NCBI RefSeq assembly: GCF_020216025.1
Contig: NZ_JAIWNC010000020.1
Location: 1-50,354, forward strand
Direction: 5' to 3'
Length of the DNA: 50,354 nucleotides
Source of the DNA: Jidongwangia harbinensis
GTDB taxonomy: Bacteria; Actinomycetota; Actinomycetes; Mycobacteriales; Micromonosporaceae
Part shown: positions 35,817 to 44,340 of the stretch, one piece after another
Position numbering within the stretch: the stretch's first letter is position 1
Layout: every line of letters starts with the position of its first letter
Program-made: the position numbers and the translations under genes
The notes under the pieces: generated by a model
What the model was told of the DNA's origin: nothing
What the model saw: the letters and a program-made list of their open reading frames with translations, nothing else
Databases searched by the model: none

Positions 35817-37604
35817 ATGCGCAAGTCCCATCCCCGTCGGGGACCCCGGCTCTTCCGAGCCGGACTGGCGACGGCCGCCGCCGTCATCCTCGTGGTAGCC
35901 GGTGTGCAGACACCCGCCTTCGCGACGAACACGCCGTTCACGATCACCCCGAGCACCGGACCGCTGGGCGGCAACACGGTGATCGCGGTCGCCGGCACGA
36001 ACCTGCTCACCGGCGTGACCGCGCCCGCCGCGCGGTTCATTGCCAACGCCACCGGAACCACGACCTGTCCGGCCACGCTGGGTACCGTCTCGGCGACCAA
36101 TATCGCGGCCTCTGCGGCCACCAAGAACACCGACAACGACGGTACGGTCACCACGCCGAACACGCTCGCGCTCGGCAGCTACCGGGTCTGCCTCTACACC
36201 AGCTCCGCCGCCGCGGCCGTGCTGGAGGGCACCTCGACCACCCTGTACGTGGTGGCCGCCGCGGCACCGGTGCTCAGCCCGTCCGCCGGTCCGGTGTCCG
36301 GTGGCAACTCGATCACGCTGACCGGCCCCAGCGGGGCGCCGTACCTGACCACCGCGACCACGGTCGGCGCGGCGTTCACCACGGCGTCCACCTGCCCGGC
36401 CACCTACACGACCACGGCGCCCAACATCGTCGCCTCGACGGTCACGAGGACGTCGACCTCGGTGGCCACGTTGACCGTGCCTTCCGGCTTGGCGCTGGGC
36501 ACCAACTACAACATCTGCGTCTACAACGGCGCGGTGGCGGGCACCAGCGTTCTGATCGGTAAGAGCGCCACGGCCTACGGCACGCTGACCGGGCTGACCC
36601 TGAGCCCGACGGTCGGACCGAGCGGTGGCACGAACACGATCACCGCGACCGCGGCCACCGCCGTGCTCAGCGGCGTGACCTCGCCGGCCGTCACGTTCAC
36701 CGAGGGCTCCTGCTCGGCCACCTACACCGGCACCGGCGCCTACATTCCGTCGACCACGGTCACCAAGATCTCCAACACCAAGGTCGTGGTGCTCGTGCCG
36801 ACCGGCGTGGTCCTCGGCGGCGGCGAGAACACCGAGGAGTACAGCGTCTGCGTGTACGCCGGCAACACCGGCACGGACGCGCTGATCGCGGCCCCGGGCT
36901 CCTACACGATCGCACCCACCCTGACCGTCACCGGCGTCTCGCCGGCCGGCGGCCCGGCGCAGGGCGGCAGCCTGGTGACGATCGCCGGCGGCGGCTTCCC
37001 GTACCCGGCGGACGAGGACACCGTGATCAGCGCCTCCATCGGCGGCGCGCCGCTGGAGAACATCGAGGTTCTCTCCGCGAGCGCGATCCGGGGCACGACG
37101 ACGGAGCGCGCGCCGGGTCTGGCGTCGGTCAGCGTGACCACGGCGGCGGGTACGAAGACGCTCGCCGACGCGTTCACGTTCTCGTACGGCATCTCGGTGG
37201 AGCCGAACACCGCACCCACCAACACCACGCCGTACGTCGACATCCTGGGTGTGGGCTTCGACGGCCTGACCTTCGGCACCGGTAACCCGAACACCGGTGG
37301 CGCCCGGGTGTTCCTGGTGAACGACAGCTACAGCAACCTCGCCGACAGTGGCACGCCGGCCAACTACGCCACGCCGCCGGTCACCGAGTGCACCGGAGTG
37401 CTGAAGATCGACGACAACGAGATCATCTGCCAGCTGCAGCTGGTCAGCACGCTCAACCCGGCCGGCACGGTCAACACGACGGACGTCGTCAACGGCACGT
37501 ACACCATCGCCGTGGTGAGCAACAGCGCGGTCGCCGCGACGCTGACCTCCAGTAGCGTGTCGATCATCTCCAGCGGCTCGACCTTCACGGTCTCGCCCTA
37601 CTGA
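35817..37604 (+). CDS. Secreted IPT/TIG-repeat protein
   Basis: This 595-residue Thr/Ala/Gly-rich protein has a signal peptide (about 1-37, ending AFA). Several IPT/TIG-like immunoglobulin-fold repeats follow, each opening with a P(S/T)xGPxxGGxxIT(L/V) motif (around residues 43, 152, 262 and 375). Such domains make extracellular adhesin or surface-layer-like rods. The first three repeats share paired Cys. TAGGAGGACC precedes ATG 35817. Followed by a strong terminator. No anchor such as LPXTG is seen, so it may be freely secreted or bound non-covalently. Confidence 0.82.
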   Translation: MRKSHPRRGPRLFRAGLATAAAVILVVAGVQTPAFATNTPFTITPSTGPLGGNTVIAVAGTNLLTGVTAPAARFIANATGTTTCPATLGTVSATNIAASAATKNTDNDGTVTTPNTLALGSYRVCLYTSSAAAAVLEGTSTTLYVVAAAAPVLSPSAGPVSGGNSITLTGPSGAPYLTTATTVGAAFTTASTCPATYTTTAPNIVASTVTRTSTSVATLTVPSGLALGTNYNICVYNGAVAGTSVLIGKSATAYGTLTGLTLSPTVGPSGGTNTITATAATAVLSGVTSPAVTFTEGSCSATYTGTGAYIPSTTVTKISNTKVVVLVPTGVVLGGGENTEEYSVCVYAGNTGTDALIAAPGSYTIAPTLTVTGVSPAGGPAQGGSLVTIAGGGFPYPADEDTVISASIGGAPLENIEVLSASAIRGTTTERAPGLASVSVTTAAGTKTLADAFTFSYGISVEPNTAPTNTTPYVDILGVGFDGLTFGTGNPNTGGARVFLVNDSYSNLADSGTPANYATPPVTECTGVLKIDDNEIICQLQLVSTLNPAGTVNTTDVVNGTYTIAVVSNSAVAATLTSSSVSIISSGSTFTVSPY

Positions 37605-37623
37605 TCCGACCGAGCACCACGTG

Positions 37624-37653
37624 AGCGGCCCGGGGCTGACGCCCCGGGCCGCT
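37624..37653 (+). terminator. Strong hairpin terminator after the IPT/TIG gene
   Basis: AGCGGCCCGGGGC (37624-37636) pairs perfectly with 37641-37653 around a TGAC loop. It sits 20 bp after the stop at 37604, and TCGTGTC follows without a long T-run. Confidence 0.85.
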
Positions 37654-37665
37654 TCGTGTCGGCCA

Positions 37666-37853
37666 CTATGCGGTCCGGGCGGCCGCCGTCAGGCGCTCGG
37701 CGTACTCGTCGACGGTCCGGGCCGCCGCCCAGCCAGGCCGCCGCCCAGCCAGGCCGCAGCTCGGCCGGCTCCGCGCCGAGGCCGTACATCTGCCGGTCGG
37801 CGGGGCCCTGCAGCCAGACGCCGTCGGTGTACGGGGCGAACAGCGAACGGCAG
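37666..37853 (-). pseudogene. 3' gene relic broken by a 16-bp tandem duplication
   Basis: On the minus strand, CRSLFAPYTDGVWLQGPADR...GLGAEPAELRPGWAAA is open in one frame and RTVDEYAERLTAAARTA plus stop in another. They are separated by two tandem copies of a 16-bp unit (37721-37736 and 37737-37752). Removing one copy joins the two parts in frame, which shows that the duplication caused the frameshift. Nothing upstream of about 37853 continues the gene; there lies a terminator for the next gene. The family is not recognised. Confidence 0.65.
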
Positions 37854-37881
37854 CCGGCCCGGAGCGAAAGCTCCGGGCCGG
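37854..37881 (-). terminator. Hairpin terminator with GAAA/TTTC loop
   Basis: CCGGCCCGGAGC (37854-37865) pairs perfectly with 37870-37881. It lies 14 bp beyond the stop of the minus-strand gene ending at 37896. Confidence 0.8.
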
Positions 37882-37895
37882 TTGCCGTACCTCAC

Positions 37896-38609
37896 TCAGA
37901 GCTGGTTCCACGCCCTGGTCAGCGCCGCCACACTGGCCTGTTTGGACGGGCGCTTGTGGTGGTTCACGGCGAGCGTGTAAACGCTCTTCGTCGCGCTGGT
38001 CCGCCAGCACAGCAGCAGCGTGGGCCGTTCCCGGGCGGGCGCGTTCGGGCTGAGCCGGATGGTCTGGCTGCAGCGCGCCGCGCCGACCTTCTCGCCCTTC
38101 AGCCCGCTCACCCAGCCCAGCTCGCGCTGCCCGGCGAGGTTGCCGGCGGCCGACACCACCCGCAGCATCCCGGCCGCATCGGACGGCGCGCCCGACTCGG
38201 TGACCTTCACGTCGGCGTCCGAGAGCGGGGCACCCGGCCCCACGGGCGCACGTTTCACGTTGTCCGTGGCCTTCGCCGCCGCGCCCTTCAGCGCGTCGAT
38301 GATTTCGGCGGTGGTCCGCGGCCGGGGCTTGGCCGTGGTGGCGGCCGGCGCCGGAGACGGCGCGGCCTTGGCCCCGGCCGGGGTGCGGGCCGGCCCGGGA
38401 CTCGGGGAGTCCGCGGTGGCGGCCGGAGGCGCGCCGTCCGCCGGCGGTTCGAGCGGCGCCGACGCCCCGGCGTCGGCGGTCACGGCCGCCGGCTCGTCGG
38501 TGAGGTGGTCGGTCATCAGGAAGGCCCCGCCGCCGAGGACGGCGGCCAGCCCCACCACGCCGGCCACGGCCGTCCGGCGCCGGCGGGGGGACCGTTCTGG
38601 TCTGCTCAT
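37896..38609 (-). CDS. Membrane-anchored or secreted protein of unknown function
   Basis: This 237-residue protein has a short basic N-terminus, one hydrophobic segment (about 14-32), and an Ala/Pro-rich linker (about 40-95). A globular C-terminal domain of about 140 residues follows (TAEIIDALKGAAAKATDNVK ... CSQTIRLSPNAPARERPTLLLCWRTSATKSVYTLAVNHHKRP). The paired Cys suggest a disulfide outside the membrane. AAGGA seven bases before ATG 38609 supports the start. The family is not recognised; the layout resembles actinomycete sensor- or lipoprotein-like exported proteins. It is divergent from the aldo/keto reductase gene. Confidence 0.75.
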   Translation of the reverse strand: MSRPERSPRRRRTAVAGVVGLAAVLGGGAFLMTDHLTDEPAAVTADAGASAPLEPPADGAPPAATADSPSPGPARTPAGAKAAPSPAPAATTAKPRPRTTAEIIDALKGAAAKATDNVKRAPVGPGAPLSDADVKVTESGAPSDAAGMLRVVSAAGNLAGQRELGWVSGLKGEKVGAARCSQTIRLSPNAPARERPTLLLCWRTSATKSVYTLAVNHHKRPSKQASVAALTRAWNQL

Positions 38610-38739
38610 GGAAAATCCTTTGCGGGTCTCGACTGGGTCGCCCCCGCTCTCGCGGCGGCAGCCCCGAACCCTCATGGTCGCAAGAATCGGGACATAGCGG
38701 ACCGGAACCCGTAACCCGACCGGCGCTAGCGTGGTGCCC

Positions 38740-39681
38740 ATGACTGAACAGCGACCCTTCGGCACCACCGGCATCCAGGTCAGCGCGATCGGCCTGGGCG
38801 CCTGGCAGCTCGGGCGCTCGCGGGAATGGCCCACCGGCCCGGAACCGGACGAGGCGGTCCGCATCGTGCATGCCGCGCTCGACGCCGGTGTCACGTTCGT
38901 CGACACCGCCCCGGGGTACGCCCAAGGCCAGAGCGAGCTGAACCTGGGCCGCGCCCTGGCCGGCGTACACCGGGATGCCGTGGTGTTGTGCACCAAGGTG
39001 GGCCACACGCCGGACGGCGGCACCGACTTCTCCCCGGACGCCATCGTCGCGTCCGTGCGGGGCAGCGCCCAGCGCCTCGGCGTCGACCACCTGGACATCG
39101 TGGTGCTGCACAACCCACCGCCCGGCGTGATCGACAGTGCGGAGCACTACGCCGTGCTGGAACGGCTGCGCGACCAGGGGCTGATCCGCGCCTTCGGCGC
39201 GTCCGTGGACCGCTGCGACGAGGTCGACACGGTGCTGGCCTCGGGGCGGGCCGACGCCCTGGAGGTACGCCTCTCCGCGCTCTACCAGGAGCCACGGCCG
39301 GCGGTCGAACGGGCCCACCGGCGCGGTGCCGGGGTGGTCGTCAAGGTGCCGCTGGAGTCCGGCTGGCTCTCCGGCCGGTACACCGCGGACAGCACGTTCA
39401 CCGACGTCCGGGCCCGCTGGTCACGGGCCGACGTGGCGCTGCGCGCACACCTGGTGGACGAGTTCCGGGCCCTGCTGCCCGAGGGCGTGAGCACGGTGGC
39501 GGGCGCGCTGCGGTTCCTGCTCGCCGACGACGCCGTCTCCACCGTCATCCCGGGTACCCGCAGCGTGGAGCACCTGCGGTCCAGCGTCGTCGCCGCCGCC
39601 GAGCCGCTGCCCGCGGAGACGGTCACCGCGATCCGGGCCTGGTACGCGGACCGGATCGGCGCCCAGCCGCTGACCTGGTGA
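38740..39681 (+). CDS. Aldo/keto reductase
   Basis: This 313-residue (beta/alpha)8 NAD(P)H oxidoreductase has GTTGIQVSAIGLGAWQLG at the start, the catalytic Asp-Tyr pair in FVDTAPGYAQGQSE, the Lys in VVLCTKVG, and LDIVVLHNPPP. A C-terminal STVIPGTRSVEHLRSSV segment contacts the cofactor. It belongs to the AKR group of L-galactose dehydrogenase/oxidoreductase-like proteins; the substrate is unknown. ATG 38740 is preferred over a GTG three codons upstream because MTEQRPFG matches family starts. Confidence 0.88.
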   Translation: MTEQRPFGTTGIQVSAIGLGAWQLGRSREWPTGPEPDEAVRIVHAALDAGVTFVDTAPGYAQGQSELNLGRALAGVHRDAVVLCTKVGHTPDGGTDFSPDAIVASVRGSAQRLGVDHLDIVVLHNPPPGVIDSAEHYAVLERLRDQGLIRAFGASVDRCDEVDTVLASGRADALEVRLSALYQEPRPAVERAHRRGAGVVVKVPLESGWLSGRYTADSTFTDVRARWSRADVALRAHLVDEFRALLPEGVSTVAGALRFLLADDAVSTVIPGTRSVEHLRSSVVAAAEPLPAETVTAIRAWYADRIGAQPLTW

Positions 39682-39727
39682 CCGCCCCGCGCGGGCCGCG
39701 ACCACGACGTCGTGTTGGGATCACCGC

Positions 39728-40567
39728 ATGACCATCGGGAAACGGGCACTGGTACTCGGCGGCGGCGGCGTCACCGGCGTCGCGTGGGAGATCGGGCTGT
39801 TGCACGGGCTGGCCGAACTCGGCGCCGACCTCTCCGGCGCCGACCTGTTCGTCGGCACGTCGGCCGGTTCGGTGGTGGCCGCCCAGATCACCGGCGGTAC
39901 GCCGCTCGACCGGCTGTTCGCCGCGGAACTCGCCGACACCAGCGGCGATCGCAACGCGGCGATCGGTTCCGCCGTACTCCTGCGGTTCGTCGTCTCGTCG
40001 CTCCACCCCGGCGACCGCCGGCGCGGGCGGGCCTGGCTCGGGCGGGCCGCCCTGCGGGCGAAGACCGTGCCGGAGTCGGAGCGGCGCGACGCCATCCGGG
40101 CGCGGGTGCCGCACGACGACTGGCCGGAGACCCCGCTGCGGGTACCGGCGGTGGTGGCCGCCACCGGCGAGGTGGTGGTGTTCGACCGGGACAGCGGGGT
40201 GTCGCTGATCGACGCGGTGGCGGCCAGCTGCGCGGTCCCCCTGGTCTGGCCGCCGATGACGGTGAACGGCGTCCGGTACATCGACGGCGGCGTCCGCTCG
40301 ATCGCCAACGTGGACCTGGCCCGTGGGTACGGCCGGGTGGTGGTGATCGCGCCGGCCACCGCCGCGGTGCGCCGCGCGGACCGGCCCGCCGCGCAGGCGA
40401 CCGCGCTCGGCCCGGACGTCCGCAGCGCGGTGGTCAGCCCGAGCCGGGCCGCGCTCGCCGCGATCGGCCGGAACCCGCTCAGCCCCGACCGCCGCGCCGA
40501 GGCCGCCCAGGCGGGCCGGACGCAGGCGGCCGAGGTGATCGAACGGATCGGCCGCGCCTGGTCCTAG
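39728..40567 (+). CDS. Patatin-like phospholipase family protein
   Basis: This 279-residue protein has the oxyanion motif LGGGGVTGVAWEIG (about 10-23), the nucleophile elbow GTSAGS (Ser45), and the catalytic Asp in YIDGGVRS. This Ser-Asp dyad hydrolase family cleaves lipid acyl groups. No signal peptide. A 12-bp palindrome, CACGACGTCGTG (39703-39714), lies 13 bp before ATG 39728 and could be an operator. It follows the aldo/keto reductase by 46 bp and may be co-transcribed. Confidence 0.88.
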   Translation: MTIGKRALVLGGGGVTGVAWEIGLLHGLAELGADLSGADLFVGTSAGSVVAAQITGGTPLDRLFAAELADTSGDRNAAIGSAVLLRFVVSSLHPGDRRRGRAWLGRAALRAKTVPESERRDAIRARVPHDDWPETPLRVPAVVAATGEVVVFDRDSGVSLIDAVAASCAVPLVWPPMTVNGVRYIDGGVRSIANVDLARGYGRVVVIAPATAAVRRADRPAAQATALGPDVRSAVVSPSRAALAAIGRNPLSPDRRAEAAQAGRTQAAEVIERIGRAWS

Positions 40568-40618
40568 GGCGGGCATCACCGTCGTACCCGTGCCCGTCCA
40601 CCTGGCTTGCGCCGGCTT

Positions 40619-42073
40619 TCAGGCGCGGGACCACGACTGGTTGGAGCCGCCCGTACAGTCCCACAGTTGTACGCGCGCGCCGTTCGCGGTGCCGTTCTGC
40701 GCCACGTCGAGGCAGCGTCCGGAGCCCACCCCGGTGATGGTGCCGTTGCCGTTGAGGGTCCACTGCTGGTTGGTGCCGCCGTTGCAGTCGTAGATGCCGA
40801 CCGCGGTGCCGTTCGCGGTACCGGTGCCCCGGGCGTCGAGGCACTTGTTGCCGTAGACCCGCAATTCCCGGGCGGAGGTGGCGGCCCATTGCTGGTTCGT
40901 GCCCGTGCCGCAGTCGTAGATGGCGACCTGGGTGTTGTTGACGGTGCTGGCGGCGGGAACGTCGAGGCAGCGGCCCGAGCCGGTGTTGCGCAGCCGGTTG
41001 CCGGGCACCGGCTCCGGAACCGGGTCGGTGCCGGTCAGTCCCCAGGCGTACCGCAGTCGGCCGGCGCCGCTGGCGTTGGGGGTGGTCAGGGACAGGTCGG
41101 TGCCGGTGCCCTGCAGCTTCTGCATGGCGTACCAGTCGTCGTTCTGCCCGGCGGTGATCTTGCCACCGATACCGGGCCAGTAGACCGAGCCCATGCCGAG
41201 TTCGCGGAGCACCTGGGTGGTGGCGCGGAAATAGCGGACGAAGTTGTCGGTGCTGGTGGCGTCGTCGTAGTTGAGGCCGGTGTCCATGGGCGCGCCGAAC
41301 TCGTCGATGACGGTACGGCCGGCGCAATTGCCGATGGCGTCCCTCAGGTAGTTCACCCACGCGTCGTAGGTTTTCGCACCGCTGAAGAACGTGTAATGGT
41401 GCAGGGACAGGTAGGTCCCGTCGAAACGGCTGTCGGCGCACATGGTCCGGATGTCCTGGTTGAACCCGGAGCCACTGATGAAGATGCGGTTGCGGGGTAC
41501 CGACGGCCGCGCGGCGAGCCATGCCGCGGCCACGTTCTTCCACTCGGCGGCGGTGTAGCCGTGCGGCTCGTTCATCGGCTCGAAATGCACCAGGGAATGG
41601 GTGCCGTACTTCTCCACGACGGTGTTCCACATGGCGTTGAAAGCACCCGTGTCGGTGAGGCGGCCACCGGTGGACGCCCTGCCGTCGTCCCAGTACGAGA
41701 GGATGACCTTCAGGCCCAGAGCGGTGGCCGAGTCGACGACGCCGGTGTAGGAGTCCCACCACGGCGTACCGACGGAGTAGGTGTTGATCGGCAGCCGGAG
41801 GGTGTTCGCGCCGAGATTGCGCTGGAAGCCGGCGAGGACGGCGTCCGCCTTGGCCCGCACGGTAGCGTAGCTGTCGCCACTGCTCAGTCCGTACAGGACC
41901 AGCGGCCCGCCGGTGAAGTTGTCGCCGGCGCGGGCCCAGTTGACGCCCTGGAACTGGTTCGTCGCCGCCGCCGCGCTCGGCGCGACGGCCAGCAGGGCCA
42001 GGGGGATCGCCGCGAGTGCCGCCACGGCGCCGGCCAGCGCCGGACGGAAACTCGGAACACGTCGTCGGATCAT
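40619..42073 (-). CDS. Secreted GH5-type endoglycosidase with C-terminal CBM13 (ricin-B) domain
   Basis: This 484-residue protein has a signal peptide (about 1-37) and a GH5 TIM barrel (about 40-350) with acid/base in HFEPMNEP (E169) and nucleophile in VIDEFG (E258). A C-terminal ricin-type beta-trefoil (about 360-484) follows, with three GRCLDV/QxW repeats (NQQW, NQQW, NQSW), which binds sugars. Endo-beta-1,4-glucanase or mannanase activity is likely; substrate is not resolved. Start ATG 42073; a minus-strand promoter lies about 50-80 bp upstream. Convergent with the patatin gene. Confidence 0.88.
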   Translation of the reverse strand: MIRRRVPSFRPALAGAVAALAAIPLALLAVAPSAAAATNQFQGVNWARAGDNFTGGPLVLYGLSSGDSYATVRAKADAVLAGFQRNLGANTLRLPINTYSVGTPWWDSYTGVVDSATALGLKVILSYWDDGRASTGGRLTDTGAFNAMWNTVVEKYGTHSLVHFEPMNEPHGYTAAEWKNVAAAWLAARPSVPRNRIFISGSGFNQDIRTMCADSRFDGTYLSLHHYTFFSGAKTYDAWVNYLRDAIGNCAGRTVIDEFGAPMDTGLNYDDATSTDNFVRYFRATTQVLRELGMGSVYWPGIGGKITAGQNDDWYAMQKLQGTGTDLSLTTPNASGAGRLRYAWGLTGTDPVPEPVPGNRLRNTGSGRCLDVPAASTVNNTQVAIYDCGTGTNQQWAATSARELRVYGNKCLDARGTGTANGTAVGIYDCNGGTNQQWTLNGNGTITGVGSGRCLDVAQNGTANGARVQLWDCTGGSNQSWSRA

Positions 42074-42121
42074 GGGTGCTCCCGGGTCCTGGGTGCGTTA
42101 CGAATTACATTGACTGTCGGC

Positions 42122-42151
42122 AATATAGCCAGAGTGTTCCCCGCTTTACAA
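42122..42151 (-). promoter_or_regulatory. Candidate housekeeping-type promoter of the GH5 gene
   Basis: On the minus strand, TTGTAA (42151-42146) is spaced 18 bp from TATATT (42127-42122), close to the vegetative sigma consensus. It points toward the ATG at 42073. The rest of 42074-42295 shows no gene. Confidence 0.55.
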
Positions 42152-42295
42152 GCGAAACGAAACACCCAGTCAGGCAGTGCGGAACGCCTCGGCATAACAC
42201 TTTTCGGAAAGCGACTTACCGCCATTTCGTCGTCGAACCGAGTGCTGGGCCGGATCGTGGCCCGGCTGATCCGCCGGGCCACAATGGCCGACCGG

Positions 42296-42940
42296 CTAGC
42301 CGACGCCCACGCCGTTGTGGCCGGCGGGCAGCTTCGTGCCCTTCGCGTCGTACGCGGTGAGGCCGGTGAGCTGCTTGCCGGTCGGCGCGAACCAGAAGAA
42401 CGACACCCGCGGGTCCTCGCTCCACCGGGCGAGTTTCGCGGTCACCGTCTTGCCGCCGTGCTTCGCGGTGATCCGGGTGACCGGGCCGGCGTAGTAGCCG
42501 AACGTCGGCTGCCCCGGCCCGTTGGCGCCCTGCACGGCGTGGAACCCGGGCGCGTCGTCCGGCCCCACGACCTCGTTGGCCATCACCTCCGCGGTGAGCG
42601 TTCCGTCCGCGCGGCGGGAGCCGAGCATCACGCCGAACGTGGTTTTCGGCAGGTCGGCCGAGTCCACCGCGACGGCGTAGAGCACGTAGCGGCCCTCTGC
42701 CGCCGGCAGCCCGGTGTCGACCGGCGTGCCGAGCGGGGTCCGGCTCTCCGGGTCCGCCTCCTCCGGCGCGCCGGGGCGGTCCGCCGGCGCGGAGGGGGCC
42801 GGCGCCGCGGCACCGAAGGCGATCGCCCCGCCGCCGTCGGTGTGGGCCGCGTTGGCGACGACGGTGCCCGCCGAGATGACGGCCACGCAGGCTGCCGCCG
42901 CCCCCACGGAGTACAGCCACCGGTTCCTTCTGCTTTCCAT
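42296..42940 (-). CDS. Exported protein, paralogue of the ECF-linked protein at 43584
   Basis: This 214-residue protein has an N-terminal hydrophobic segment (about 9-31) and a conserved domain containing RYVLYAVAVDSADLPKTTFG, MANEVVGPDDAPGFHAVQGA, PTFGYYAGPVTRITAKHGGK and LPAGHNGVGVG. The same domain, with the same ending, occurs in the anti-sigma-like protein encoded at 43584. Unlike that paralogue, it lacks the ~45-residue cytosolic N-terminus, so it cannot hold a sigma factor. ATG 42940 has GGGGA upstream. It is divergent from the sigma gene and shares its promoter type, so it is probably a regulon member. Confidence 0.8.
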   Translation of the reverse strand: MESRRNRWLYSVGAAAACVAVISAGTVVANAAHTDGGGAIAFGAAAPAPSAPADRPGAPEEADPESRTPLGTPVDTGLPAAEGRYVLYAVAVDSADLPKTTFGVMLGSRRADGTLTAEVMANEVVGPDDAPGFHAVQGANGPGQPTFGYYAGPVTRITAKHGGKTVTAKLARWSEDPRVSFFWFAPTGKQLTGLTAYDAKGTKLPAGHNGVGVG

Positions 42941-42979
42941 GCGTTCCCCTCAGGATGGGTGTGGTGTGGTGCAGAAAAC

Positions 42980-43036
42980 GAGACGGCCGGGGACGGCGGA
43001 AAGTTGCGGCAACCTTTCCCGCCCCCCGCTCGTAGT
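42980..43036. promoter_or_regulatory. Divergent pair of ECF-type promoters
   Basis: Plus strand: GCAACC (43009-43014), 16 bp, then CGTAGT (43031-43036), toward the sigma gene. Minus strand: GCAACT (43007-43002), 16 bp, then CGTCTC (42985-42980), toward the paralogue at 42940. Both have an AAC-type -35 and a CGT-type -10 with identical spacing, the form read by ECF sigma factors. Confidence 0.7.
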
Positions 43037-43059
43037 AACCCGCGTGGGAAAGCAGACGT

Positions 43060-43587
43060 ATGGCGCGCGGTGACGACGAGTTCGTGGCGTTCGCCCAGGC
43101 CAGCTCGGGACGGCTGCAACATGCGGCGTACCTGCTGACCGGCGACCGGCACGACGCCGAGGACGCCGCGCAGTCGGCGCTGGTCCGCACGTACGCGGCG
43201 TGGAGCCGGGTCCGCCGGCGGGACGCGTACGCCTACGCCCGGACCGTGCTGGTGAACCTGGTGATCGACCAGTGGCGCCGCCCGGTCCGCGAGTACCCCA
43301 CCGAGGACCTGCCCGAGCAGGCCGCGCCGCGGGACCTGGCCGACGACGTGGCCCGGCGCCGCTGGCTGATCGAGGCACTGGACGCGCTGAGCCCGCGCGA
43401 GCGTGCGGTCATCGTCATGCGGCACTACCTGGACCTGCCCGAGGCCGAGGTGGCCCGGGAGATGGATCTTTCGGTCGGCACGGTGAAGAGCCTGAACTCC
43501 CGCGGACTGGCGAAGCTGCGCCTCCCCGCCCAGCGGGACGCCCGGCGCGAGGCACGGCGGGACGCGGAGACGGGAGTACGGAAGTGA
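43060..43587 (+). CDS. SigE-family ECF RNA polymerase sigma factor
   Basis: This 175-residue ECF sigma has region 2 (EFVAFAQASSGRLQHAAYLL, DAEDAAQSALVRTYAAW, ARTVLVNLVIDQWRR) and region 4 (ALDALSPRERAVIVMRHYLD, EAEVAREMDLSVGTVKSLNSRGLAKLR). This matches the actinobacterial SigE family. ATG 43060 lies 24 bp after the -10 of the ECF-type promoter, which suggests autoregulation. Its GTGA overlap with the next gene couples it to a membrane protein that probably senses an envelope signal and restrains it. Confidence 0.92.
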   Translation: MARGDDEFVAFAQASSGRLQHAAYLLTGDRHDAEDAAQSALVRTYAAWSRVRRRDAYAYARTVLVNLVIDQWRRPVREYPTEDLPEQAAPRDLADDVARRRWLIEALDALSPRERAVIVMRHYLDLPEAEVAREMDLSVGTVKSLNSRGLAKLRLPAQRDARREARRDAETGVRK

Positions 43588-44291
43588 ACGACCTCGAGGA
43601 ACTGCGGGACGCGCTGCACACCCCGCCCGGCTTCACGCCGCGCGCGCTGGACCTGGACGCGGTGATGACCGCCGGCGGGCGGCTGCGTCGGCGCCGTCGC
43701 CTGGCCACCGGTGCGGGTGCCGCCCTCGCCGTCGCCGCGCTGCTGGTGGGCGGCGGGCAGATGGTCGGCGGCGGTGCGGTGCCGGACCGTCCGGGTGACG
43801 CGCCGGCCGCCGCCCGGCCGGAGGTCTCGACTCCCGGCCGGCCGGCGGACATGCTCGGCGATCCGGTCCCGACCGGGCTGCCGGCCGGCACCGGGGAGTA
43901 CGTGCTGTACGGCCGGACGATCGACGACGACGCCCTGCCGGACACCACGTTCGGGATGATGCTGGCCGTCCGCGGCCCGGCCGGTGACCTCACCGACCGG
44001 GTGATCGCCAACGAGGTCGTCGGGCCGGACACCGCGCCCGGGTTCCACGCCGTGCAGGGCGCCAACGGGCCGGGAGAGCCGACGTTCGGCTACTACGTCG
44101 GCCCGGCCACCCGGATCACCGCGAAATACAGCGGCCGTACCGTGACCGCGAAGCAGGCCCGCTGGAGCGCGGACGCCCGGGTGATCTTCTTCTGGTTCGC
44201 GCCGACCGACGGCCAGCTCAAGATGCTGACCGCGTACGACGCGGACGGCAAGAAGCTGCCCGCCGGCCACAACGTCGTGGGTGTGGGCTGA
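43584..44291 (+). CDS. Putative membrane anti-sigma/sensor protein of the SigE-family operon
   Basis: This 235-residue protein has a cytosolic N-terminus (DLEELRDALHTPPGFTPRALDLDAVMTAGGRLRRRRR, about 2-37), one TM helix (about 40-58), and an extracytoplasmic domain like the paralogue at 42296 (VVGPDTAPGFHAVQGANGPG, then LPAGHNVVGVG at the end). The gene order sigma/membrane protein and the GTGA overlap are typical for SigE-family units. No zinc-binding HxxxCxxC anti-sigma motif is visible, so anti-sigma activity is inference. Confidence 0.8.
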   Translation: MNDLEELRDALHTPPGFTPRALDLDAVMTAGGRLRRRRRLATGAGAALAVAALLVGGGQMVGGGAVPDRPGDAPAAARPEVSTPGRPADMLGDPVPTGLPAGTGEYVLYGRTIDDDALPDTTFGMMLAVRGPAGDLTDRVIANEVVGPDTAPGFHAVQGANGPGEPTFGYYVGPATRITAKYSGRTVTAKQARWSADARVIFFWFAPTDGQLKMLTAYDADGKKLPAGHNVVGVG

Positions 44292-44340
44292 ACCTCCGAA
44301 GGCTGTCGCGGGCGGTGCTCGTGCGGTTTACTGCTCAACC

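Noticed and set aside
42197..42216. A possible sixth LacI-type operator (cggaaagcgacttaccg) upstream of the 42296 gene stop
   Set aside because: Only the left half matches GGAAAGCG; the right half lacks the CTCTCC arm, so it is not counted.
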